A stretch of DNA of 64,000 bases, from positions 105,155 to 169,154 of the forward strand of contig MU831566.1 in assembly GCA_029204225.1 (NCBI GenBank), read 5' to 3'. Position 1 is the first letter of the stretch. Every line of letters starts with the position of its first letter. Below are positions 55,150 to 64,000 of the stretch, piece after piece. Below the pieces are notes generated by a model, which worked only from the letters and a program-made list of their open reading frames with translations, did no database searches and was not told the origin of the DNA. This DNA is from Diphasiastrum complanatum (Eukaryota > Streptophyta > Lycopodiopsida > Lycopodiales > Lycopodiaceae). The position numbers and the translations under genes are program-made.

Positions 55150-56321
55150 GACAATTTTCACACTCCCTCTTCAACTTTGCTTGCTAGTTTTACAACACTA
55201 TTTTGATCTAAATTAAGAATGATTTCCATTAAGGATAGATCTCTTCTCAATGACCCTAATATGTACAAAACAATAAACTTCATAATTGAATAGTGTCCAT
55301 ATTGAATGTTTCACTATTTCTTACATCAATTTTACATTTCAAGATGAAAATAGTACATGAAGAATAACATAGAATGGGAATGGAATGATCCCTCCATGTT
55401 TCCACCTTTGAAATCTCTGTAAAACAGTAGCAAACATATAACAAATGAAAGTGATGAATGCTTGCTTGCATGTCTTCTCCATATTCCACTTATTGTGAAG
55501 TGTATGTGTTGAAATCCACCATATGATCTCCATTGCCTTCTTGTCATGAAGAACCATCAATCCTTGGAAATCCATGAGTAAAAGAGCACAACAATGACGC
55601 TAAGTCAGCTCCATAAGACTCCATATAACTAGTACCTAGTCCTTCTTCAAGATCCATTGGATACAAAAAGATGATCATAGATTCACCAAATTTTGACAGT
55701 TTTCACACATTGACATAACATAGCTCAAACATAAAGTTAGATGAATAAAGTAAGTTTGAACAAGACATCCTTGCTGCTCCTTTGCCTTTACTTGAGTCTT
55801 CAATAACCTACAAACATAGATCCTTAGTGCCTTGGCCATTTGATTCTTCTTTGATGACCTTGAATAGCTTCAAATTGCCAATTTCCAATTGGTGTTGATA
55901 AAGCACATTAACATCAACCTCTTGATCTTCCTTTGACCATCAAAAACATTGACCAGACCCCATTTTCCAGAACCATAAATTACACCCATTTCATGAAGAC
56001 AAACCATCCATTTGCATAACATCATCTACACAAGAAGATGTACCAAAACATTTGAGTAAAGCCAAGTTTGTACCTTCCGCAACTTGCTTACCCTTCTCAT
56101 CATATGTAAGCCTTGTTGACTTTTCACTTTGCCTTGAGGATCTTCTTGGAACTTGACTTGGAGAGGCATCTCCACCATCATCATCCGGAGATCCATCATT
56201 ATCAAGAAAGTTAGGAGAGATAACATGAAGATTATTAGTTTCATCAACATCAACTTTATTTGGTACATTGCCTTCTTCAAAGATGACATCTCTAGAAATG
56301 AGAACTTTTCCTATTGAAGGA
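55150..56321 (-). mobile_element. Element K: diverged relative of family B with the same RT-replacing segment
   Basis: On the minus strand: RDVIFEEGN (integrase C-terminal block, 56290), an acidic linker, RRSSRQSEKSTRLTYDEKGK, then FGTSSCVDDVMQMDG and KEDQEVDVN (the module), then a second module part (IDGSS, DMQASIHHFHLLYVC), then a purine tract (AAGTTGAAGAGGGAG) and TGTGAAAATTG at 55162. The rest of the LTR is absent or unrecognisable. Differences from B are many (about 40-50 percent of residues), so the module is ancient. Cut at 56321 by element I. Confidence 0.7.
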
Positions 56322-56950
56322 TGTCAAAAAAATTGTGAACTTCTACAACTTTGTGACGAAGTGAAGTGAAGCGAAGGTCAAAGGGCGAACAATTCGTGAA
56401 AGTCAAACATACCTCAAAGACCAAAAGACACGAAACGAAACAAAGCAAAAAGAAGATGAAAACAATTCGCATTGCCAACTGGTAGCTTGACGGGTGTCTT
56501 ATATTTCATGCTCAACTGAAAGAGTTAGCAATAACAGAGAATAAATAACTTTTGGATTAGCATTAACTACTCTTGTAATTCTCTGTTTTAGCTATCTTGT
56601 AAACTCCACACAGTGGAGATATATACAAATTTTGGATCAACATGATACAGAAGATAAATAGGAGAAAAAAAAAATAGTTATGCATAAAAGTCTGCCAACA
56701 AGCAAAACACAACGATCGAGCTGAGTGTCAGGCCGCCAACATGCGAGACACTGACCAAACTCACTTGTAAACTAAAAATGCATAATGCAATCCCTCTCTT
56801 TTCCATCTCCTTGTTTTCGTCGTCTTGATTGCTAGAATGATTTATGTTTTGTGATCTGTAGTCATGTGCTTAGGATCCTAAAAGCTTTTTCAAAAAAAGA
56901 AAAATGAAAGAAAATCGAAAAGAATTACTTTGCGAAACAAAATCGTGACA
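56322..56950 (+). repeat. Element I 5' LTR (629 bp)
   Basis: Starts TGTCA and ends TGACA, a five-base inverted end, and is followed by a primer site. U3 includes GCGAAGG, GGGCGAACAATTCGTGAAAG and ACGAAACGAAAC words at 56378-56450. Confidence 0.8.
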
Positions 56951-56964
56951 TTGTATTAGAGCAC
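56951..56964 (+). promoter_or_regulatory. Element I primer-binding site
   Basis: TTGTATTAGAGCAC just after the LTR resembles TGGTATCAGAGC, the methionine-tRNA site of plant copia elements. Confidence 0.65.
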
Positions 56965-57039
56965 TAAGGTTATCACTGCATAATATTTGAACAATGATTC
57001 TCTAGGCAACACAATACAGCTACAAAAATTCAGACAAGA

Positions 57040-57960
57040 ATAGCAATCAGTCTTGATGGCGGAAACTATAGAGTGTGAAAATTCAAAATCAAAACGCATC
57101 TGAAGGGTGAAGGCATATGGTCAGTGACTGAACTCACACAGGTGCAACCTCTAGAGAGAAAACTAAGGAGAGCTGAGTGGATCAGAAAGGGTAAGCATGC
57201 AATGAGGATCATCGTTTCATCCATCAATGAAGAACTACTCATGCATATTGAAGATTGTGAAAGCAGTCATGCAGCATGGGAAAGACAGAAGTACGAAGTG
57301 AGGACTGTCGCTTCAGTGATGCAACTTCACAATAAGCTGCAATCCATATGATGGGATGGCAACCAGTTGGATCAGCATATTGAGAAGATCATAATAATCT
57401 TCGCTCAACTCACTGCATCAAGACAAGAACATTAAGTCCAACCACCACAACAATTGATGTACTTCATGAAATCTCTATCTGCATCCTATCATCCATTGAG
57501 AATGCTCATACTGAGTCTACCATATATGACATTCGACAAAGCAATTAGTTTTGTCGCTGATGAGAGACTAATGAGAGATGAAGGAGAAGGAAGTAGTGAT
57601 CAGGAGAAAGCTCTCTTCACAAAAGGAAAGGAAAAAAACAAGAACAAGCCCAGATTTGACAAGACAAAGTCTTCAAGAAAAGACAACAACAACCTATAAT
57701 CTTCTTCATGTGATCACTGTCACAAACCAAGATACACAACCAATAAATATTGGTTCAATCCAATGATTTCTTACATCCACAACAAGAAGAAGAGGCACTC
57801 TACATACGATTGTAGATTTAACTCGAAAAAAAAAAAAAAAAAAAAACAAAGCTGACAAAGCAAATGTTGCAGAGTCATCCAAGGATGCAGACCAAGGAGA
57901 TGAAGCCTTCACGATACTAGATGAAGCTTCAACAAGCTACACTAAATAAGATTACGATGT
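57040..57960 (+). pseudogene. Element I gag
   Basis: SLDGGNYRV at about 57050 is the gag start region (LDG.NY.xW), broken by a stop. The 57124-57351 frame holds RKGKHAMRIIVSSINEELLM and AAWERQKYEVRTVASVMQL. 57454-57699 holds MYFMKSLSASYHPLRMLIL and ISFVADERLMRDEGEGSS. The zinc knuckle survives as CDHCHKPRYTTNKYW without the third ligand. A poly-A run at about 57825-57846 follows. Confidence 0.82.
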
Positions 57961-59397
57961 AGTCATTGATTTAGAAACAATCTCACACATCACCTGCACA
58001 AAAGAATCTTGATCAATTTCAGAGAACTTGAAAACAACAGAGCAGTGATTCTAGGCAATGGGAGCTGACACGATGTCAAGGGCATCGGGGCTCTACAGAT
58101 GCGAACACTGTCAAGTCAAGCAGAGCTGCCAAGAGCACTCTACGTATCTTCAGTAAGAAGAGACCTACTATGAGTCTCCAAGATAATAGATCTTGGAGTT
58201 CAAGTTCTATTTGATGGAAATACATGCCGAATGATCGAGAAAACAACAAACAAAGTGTTGACAGTTGGATGTAGAGAAGGAAATCTCTACCAGACCAAGA
58301 TAAGCAATTTTGATAACATACTAAATACATCAAAAAATGAAAATCAGCTCTGGCATAGGAGAATGTATCATCTGAACATGAGGAGACTATATGACATGAG
58401 CAAGAAAGACATAGTCACAGGTTTGAAGATATCCAAACTCGATACTAAGTTCTGTGAAGCCTGTCAAAAAGACAAACAACATCGGAATCCATTCACACAT
58501 GAGGCAAGAAGAGCCAAAGAAGTTCTTGAGCTCATTCACTCAGATGTTTGTGGACCGATGAAATTTGATTCGCTCTCAAGATCGAGGTATTTTCTGACAT
58601 TCATTGATGACTATAGCCGGATGACAATAATCTACAACCTAAAGAACAAAATTTGAAGTGTTTGACTCTTTGAAGAAGTTCGTGGCATTTGCAAAAATAC
58701 ACATCTCAAAGAAGTTCAGATCATTAGATCTGATAATGGAGGTGAGTACAAGAGCACATAATTTTCTAGATGATTCCAAGAACATGGGATAGAGCATCAA
58801 TTCACTCTTGCGTACACACCCGAATATAATGGTGTCGCAGAAAGAAGAAACAGGACGCTAGTCAAAGGATCCAGATGCATGATGGCATAGGCTCGATTGC
58901 CAAGCCAATTTTAGATTGAGGCGACAGCTGCAGTAGTACACTTGCAGAATAGATCAACAATGACAGCCTTGGAAAACAAGACACTGTATGAAATGTGGAT
59001 AGATAGAAAGCCTGATCTGTCATACATGCGTGTATTCGGATGTGCAACATACAAGCACATTCCAAAAGGACAAAGAAACAAGCTCGATGAAAAATTAGAG
59101 AAAGCAATCATGGTGGGATACTCGAACAAATCACAAGTGTATAGGCTCTACAATCAAACCACAAAGAAGGTCGTTTTGAGTAGAGATGTGAAGTTCTATT
59201 AGTTCACATTCCTTGGACTTAAGGATGAAAAAGGCCATGAGATCTTCACACTGCTACCAATACAAGAGGGAGACCGAGGACATACGTCAAATCAGAATGT
59301 TGAGCCCCAAACTCTAGAGCAGCAGGAAGCAGCAGATCAATCCCACGAATCAGATTTGAGCAGCGACGAATCGAATCCAGAAGCTCAACAAAACAAA
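57961..59397 (+). pseudogene. Element I protease remnant and integrase
   Basis: The protease is unreadable (several stops, 57960-58225). The 58231-58656 frame carries the pre-integrase finger (LWHRRMYHLNMRRL … CEACQKDKQH) and HSDVCGPMKF (first Asp), FLTFIDDYSRM. After a frameshift the second Asp block (RSDNGGEY) is present in DNA near 58730, and AERRNRT near 58840. The 58942-59202 frame is the C-terminal part (LSYMRVFGCATYKHIPKGQR, AIMVGYSNKSQVYRLY). The last part joins E-family gag at 59397. Confidence 0.85.
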
Positions 59398-60000
59398 GAG
59401 GATGAAGCATCAAGCTCAAAGCACAAGTCAAAGCAAAAATGCTTCTTTTGTGGAAGGAAGGGGTATTATGCATCTGAATGCTACAAGAGGCTAAGAGCAC
59501 AAGTGGAGGAGGACAAACAAGGAAACCTTGCAAAGGTGGAGGAGGATGATGAAGTAGATGTATTCTTGATGGCATCTACATCCTTACTAACAAGCAATAG
59601 CAATTCAAGAGACAATTGGTGGATTGACAGTGGGGCTGGCTCCCATATGTCTTGTGAAAAGGACTATTTCTCAATCTTACACTCTTTCAATGCTACTAAA
59701 AAGTTTGTCTTTACTGCAAATGATGAAGAGTGTAGGATAGATGGTGTTGGCACCATCTCTTTGTATCTAGAATCCTCAAAATACATGGATCTAGAAAATG
59801 CCCTTTATGTACCATCAATCACCAAGATTATGCTTACTGTTGGTCTACTCTTAGAAAGTGGTTTAGATGTCCACTTTAAGCATGGTGTTTGCGTCATCTT
59901 GAAGAATGATGTTTGCATTGCAAAGGGATTTAAACGTGGAAGATTGTTTAAGTTGGAAGCTAGTGTTGCTTTTGAAAGAATGAGCTTGGAAAAGGAGGAA
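59394..60000 (+). repeat. Inverted repeat, left arm (family E gag-protease)
   Basis: 607 bases that are the reverse complement of 60179-60786 at about 94 percent by eye. In the 59356-60327 frame the arm encodes the knuckle CFFCGRKGYYASEC, a Glu/Asp stretch, the protease site WWIDSGAGSHMS, and continues to RLFKLEASVAFERMSLEKEE. The frame then runs through the loop and into the antisense of the right arm, so the 323-codon frame is a fusion artefact, not a gene. Confidence 0.9.
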
Positions 60001-60178
60001 ATCACTCAAGAGGAGATCTTGGCAAAGTGTGATCTTGCTTGCATTGAGGAGGAGCATCAAAAGGAGGAAGATCTTGAGGATAAGCCTCAAATCATAAGAG
60101 TTCCAAGGGAGTCCTCAATGACAATGGCTGAGTCATCAAATTGCATGCAAATTGTCCATACAAGTTTGCATCTTGCAT
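60001..60178. other. Loop of the E inverted repeat
   Basis: 178 bases between the arms. In plus orientation it continues the E reading (EEILAKCDLACIEEEHQKEE), so the left arm extends farther into E than the right arm does. Confidence 0.8.
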
Positions 60179-62262
60179 TCCTCCTTTTCCAAGCTCATTC
60201 TTTCAGAAGCAGCACTAGCTTCCAACTTAAACAATCTTCCATGTTTAAATCCCTTTGCAATGCAAACATCATTCTTCAAGATGATGCAAACACCATGCTT
60301 AAAGTGGACATCCAAACCACTTTCTAAGAGTAGACCAACACTAAGCATAATCTTGGTGATTGATGGTACATAAAGGACATTTTCTAGATCCATGCATTTT
60401 GAGGATTCTAGATACAAAGAGATGGTGCCAACACCATCTATCCTACACTCTTCATCATTTGCAATAAAGACAAACCTTTTAGTAGCATTGAAAGAGTGTA
60501 AGGTTGAGAAATAGTCCTTCTCACAAGACATATGGGAGCTAGCCCCACTGTCAATCCACCAATTGTCTCTTGAATTGCTATTGCTTGTTAGTAAGGATGT
60601 AGATGCCATCAAGAATACATCTACTTCATCCTCCTCCTCCTCCTTTGCAAGGTTTCCTTGTTTGTCCTCCTCCACTTGTGCTCTTAGCCTCTTGTAGCAT
60701 TCAGATGCATAATGCCCCTTCCTTCCACAAACGAAGCATTTTTGTTTTGACTTGTCCTTTGAGCTTGATGCATCATCCTCTTCTTTGGCCTCCTTTGGAT
60801 GGTTCTTCTTTCCATTAGTCTCCTTTTTGCCCTTGAATGAGAAATTGGCTTTCTCATCACCATCCCGCAACGACAAGGAGCTCATCCTAGATTTTCCATG
60901 GAGCATCCTACACTCTTCAGCCACTAATACACTGTGAAGTTTTTCTATAATTGGCAAAGTGTCTTGGATGGCAAAACTTTGGACTAAATTTGCAAAGTCA
61001 TTTCCTAGACCATTAAGAACAATTTGTACAAGCTCTACTCATTAATCTTCTCTATAATGGAAGCCAACTCCCTATTTAGAGCCTTGATTCTGAGTACATA
61101 ATCCTGTGCACTCTCCTCACTTCTCCTCATGCTTTGCAAAATCTGATTTCTAAGCATAAGAACTCTAGCAGTGTTACTAGATTCATAGATTGATTTTAAA
61201 GACTCCTAAACCTCTTTAGCACTACTACTTGCTGATACTTCTCTCAACAAATCATTGCTCACATTCATCTTCACACAATGAAGTGCAAGCCAGTATCTCT
61301 TCTTGTATCTAGCTAACTCCTGTGCACCTAGAGGTTCATCTTCATCTTCAATCAAGAACTCATAAAGGTCTTGGAGGACCAAGAGTGACTCCATCCTAAC
61401 CTTCAAAATAGCATAATTTGTAGAATTCAACCTCTCACTAGCTTCTGCAGGTATGCTCCAGTAGATCCCATCTTACTAGTAACTTCTACAAACAAGAAAT
61501 AGATTTGATTGACTTTAAACTCACAAAGGTCTCGCACTTGGAGTGTTTCACTCAAATTTGATTTCTAATCCAACAAATGGACTTATAATCACAATTCTAT
61601 CACTCCTCACAAAGTTGGAATGAAGATAAGATGAAATGAAAACTACTTTCAAACAAATCTTGCCAAGAAATGGATTTGATTGTCTCTAGAAACTCACTAA
61701 GGTCTCTCTCTTGTAGTGTTTGACTAAAATTAGATTTATAATCCAACAAATGGACTTATAATCTCAGTTCTAGCACTCTCTCACAAAGTTGGAATGAAGA
61801 TAAGATGATGTGAAATCTACTTACAATCAAATCTTGTCAATTTGGGCTATTTTTGGACAATAACATGACTAAATCTCCCTCACACTTTTTGATGTACTTT
61901 CAAGACCTGTAAAACAAGTTTAGAGGACCTTATTTCAGCCTAGATTAACTAGATTTCATGACCCTATGTCAAATCTAAACAATGGCACTCAATCTTGGTA
62001 GCTTATCCTAAGATTTCCACCAAACATTACATCAAAAGCTCACAAATTGAATTTCTTTGGATAAAATGAATACCATGCATTAAATGCAGGTTTAGAGGTT
62101 CCCACACATGTGGAAAGTACGAATCTGGAGCCCTACCAAGTTTGGGATCAAATCTCCTCACCAAAATCAAGATTCTAGCTTGCCCTCTCAATACTAGTTT
62201 TTAGCACCAAAACTTGCTAAAAATGGATTTGCATTAGATCAATGGATTATGCTCTTGTACTT
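60136..62262 (-). pseudogene. Element E gag-protease
   Basis: On the minus strand, gag begins near 61430 (MNSTNYAILKVRMESLLVLQ) and includes ARYKKRYWLALHCVKMNVSN. A stop at 61206 is followed in other frames by LMLRNQILQSMRRSEESAQD and RIKALNRELASI. The 60957-60136 frame (273 codons) has a Lys/Glu-rich linker, CFVCGRKGHYASEC (intact CCHC), and WWIDSGASSHMS with the protease catalytic Asp, ending past LSVGLLLESGLDV. The leader 61431-62262 has no coding signal. Pol is absent. Confidence 0.85.
60179..60786 (-). repeat. Inverted repeat, right arm (family E gag-protease)
   Basis: Counterpart of 59394-60000 on the minus strand. This arm is part of the longer minus-strand element E, which continues to 62275. 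Confidence 0.9.
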
Positions 62263-62275
62263 GGATCTGATACCA
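62263..62275 (-). promoter_or_regulatory. Element E primer-binding site
   Basis: Minus-strand TGGTATCAGATCC directly follows the LTR end and matches the methionine-tRNA site TGGTATCAGAGC over ten bases. Confidence 0.8.
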
Positions 62276-62820
62276 TGTGAAAGTACTGTACTTTAGGACC
62301 ATAAATGGATCTACAAAAGATCCACAAGAGTGATTGGATGCTTGCTTAAAAATCTATCAAAAAACTAGCCACAAAAAAGTTAATCTAGATTGGCAATATG
62401 ACAAACAACAAGCATTAACAATCAAAAGCATTGATCAACATTGAAATCCGAGCCCACATGTGTGTACTACAGGCTGTAGTACGGCCTTCAAACTGAGAAA
62501 CAAGTAGAAATTGATTTGGTTGAATTTGGATCATAAAAACTCAATGTACATAGTTGACTAGCTTGAGATTGCCAATGATTTGCCAATGAACACTGGAGGG
62601 CCGGTCTACCATATTAGGACTATTCCATGTCCTTAACTGAATATGGCCATAACATGCTTCCTCCCTTAAACAGGTTCTATCTTCAGAATGGGAAAAAGAA
62701 AACATGAAACTATTAAGCTTTCAAGTCTTACCCATAAACCATTGTTCTTAGTATGATCTTTCTATTTGAATAAGTACTCAGAGGCACAACAATATTTAAA
62801 TTGCTTGCCTCCACTCATGA
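62276..62820 (-). repeat. Element E 5' LTR, truncated
   Basis: The minus-strand LTR ends ...GTACTTTCACA at 62276. Its start is lost where B7 begins at about 62822. Confidence 0.7.
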
Positions 62821-62821
62821 A

Positions 62822-63399
62822 TATGTTGTGTGCCAATTTATTGAGCAATAGGTGGCCAAGTGCTATTTTGGATGGAGGGACACCTTTTGAGATGCTATTC
62901 ATGAGGAGGCCGAGTGTCAACTTTCTAAGAACGTTTGGATGCATATGCTATGTCAACATTACTCTTGATGATAGGACCAAGGAGGATCCATTTTCAAGAA
63001 GAGGTATTTTTGTTGGATATAGTGAGGTGAGTAAAGTGTACAAGGTTTACATTTCTTCTATTAACAAAGTGATTGCTGGTAGAGATGTCATCTTTGACGA
63101 GGGAAACATTCCAAAAGTGTTTTCAAGAATGATTGATGGTAGTATGGATGGATCTAACATTCTTGATGTTGATGAAAAGGATCCTACTTTGGATGGTGAT
63201 GATGATGGACCTTCATCAAGTCAAAAGCCAAGGCGAACATCAAGAGAAAGACAAGTACCTTCAAGGCTCACATATGATCAAAAGGGTAAGCAAGTAGTTT
63301 CTAGAAATTATGTTGCTCTCCTAACCTCTTTGGATGAACCTACAAGGGTAGATCAAGCAAGGAAAGAAGAGGAGTGGATCCAAGCAATGGATCTTGACA
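62822..63399 (+). pseudogene. B7 integrase C-terminus and connector
   Basis: The 62766-63422 frame is open for 218 codons; the B part starts at MNMLCANLLSNRWPSAILDG (about 62817). It continues TPFEMLFMRRPSVNFLRTFG, DDRTKEDPFSRRGIFVGYS, the acidic linker and EEWIQAMDLDNQALMDN, ending in a TGA at 63420. Same layout as B3. The catalytic core is absent. Confidence 0.88.
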
Positions 63400-64000
63400 A
63401 TCAAGCTCTTATGGATAATTGAACATCTTTTGGAGGATCTTCTTGTGTAGATGATGCCATGCAAGTGGATGGATGTTATCTTGCTATAAAATTAAGTAGT
63501 GGATCTAGAAAATAGATTTTGTTCAATCACTTTGATGGTCAAGTTGAAGATCAAGAGGTTGATCTCAAAGCACTTCAACTAGTCAAAATGGAAGTTGGCA
63601 GTTTGGAGCTAGTCAATAGCATCAAAGGAGAGGTAATTGGCCAAGATGTTATAGATCTATTTTTGCAACTTATTGAAGACTTGATGAAAGAAGCAGAAAG
63701 GAAGTGTTGTTCAATTCTACTTTACTTGTTCTATCTTATAGTTGAGCATTTTTTTTGTGGATGTGTGCAAATTGTCAAGATATGGTAAAACTAGCTTAGT
63801 ACATTGGTGAACATCGTTTTGATGTTGGATTTGTACTAGCATTCTTGGATGGTTTTGCTAATGGAAATGAAGCTATTGGAGGCTCATTATATCAATCATT
63901 CATGGCCAAGTCATCAAGTGTTCATGATATCTTATGGCAAGATGAAGATTGAGGCTCATTCATGGACTGTCATGGTGGATTCATGGCAACAAAGGACAAA
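63400..64000 (+). other. B7 copy of the segment in place of reverse transcriptase (runs off the window)
   Basis: SFGGSSCVDDAMQVDGCY, ILFNHFDGQVEDQEVDLKAL and VNSIKGEVIGQDVIDL show the first module part, in the 63519-63788 frame after one stop. The second part reads GFVLAFLDGFANGNEAIGGS, then SFMAKSS, DILWQDED and a TGA. Whether an RNase H tail and LTR follow lies beyond the window. Confidence 0.72.

Larger units (their letters stand above)
56322..59397 (+). mobile_element. Copia element I, 5' LTR through integrase
   Basis: 5' LTR 56322-56950, primer site, gag, protease remnant and integrase to about 59397, where family E sequence takes over in the same frame. RT, RNase H and 3' LTR are missing. 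It inserted into, or is joined to, element K at 56321. Confidence 0.88.

Noticed and set aside
59246-59575. Minus-strand 109-codon frame, similar to plus-strand 60603-60818
   Set aside because: Both are antisense of the E-family zinc-knuckle/linker region and are paired only because of the inverted repeat.

Overview
This window is nuclear DNA of a land plant with a large, repeat-filled genome; a gymnosperm or fern-sized genome is plausible, but the sequence alone does not settle the lineage. It is AT-rich. I recognise no intact host gene, RNA gene or CRISPR array. Nearly all coding signal belongs to plant-type LTR retrotransposons (Ty1/copia and Ty3/gypsy), broken by stops and frameshifts and nested in one another. 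This fits an old heterochromatic 'graveyard' rather than a gene island.

Left part (1-16900). A coding-like duplicated segment, a Ty3/gypsy integrase scrap, an unclassified repeat 'R' and an odd cluster of GCGTGGAT palindromes lead into copia element A (2965-8825). A is split by element B1 (4106-6806, minus strand, target duplication TAAAG) and breaks off into a chromovirus-like gypsy element C (8826-about 16890). C is interrupted twice, at 9829-12629 and 13396-15296, by scrambled pieces of family B, repeat R and element A.

Middle (16900-40500). Minisatellites, a G-run and unidentified DNA lead to the second copy of the start-of-window duplication, then twin CT arrays, a B-family gag-protease relic (B4, minus), a gypsy D gag-protease relic, an inverted solo LTR, and copia element F (25195-30422), the only element with two recognisable full LTRs. 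A zinc-knuckle gag scrap, about 3 kb with no gene, TG/AG microsatellites, B5 (minus, the family B copy that retains reverse transcriptase) and a candidate LTR follow.

Right part (40500-64000). Gypsy G (40588-45319) is followed by a word-repeat cluster and an unidentified broken ORF, then copia H with a U3 repeat array, B6, tandem primer-site-like repeats, copia J, the B-like element K (minus), copia I with its 5' LTR, a 607-bp-arm inverted repeat of family E gag-protease, family E proper (minus), and B7 running off the end.

The main biological point concerns family B and its relative K. In B1, B3, K and B7 the stretch expected to hold reverse transcriptase and most of RNase H is instead a shared segment of about 0.8 kb with no recognisable polymerase. 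In the copies complete enough to show it, this segment is followed by an RNase H tail, polypurine tract and LTR. B5 still has reverse transcriptase there. This looks like a non-autonomous retrotransposon lineage carrying a conserved foreign or novel module. The second point is the E-family inverted repeat, a possible hairpin/siRNA source.
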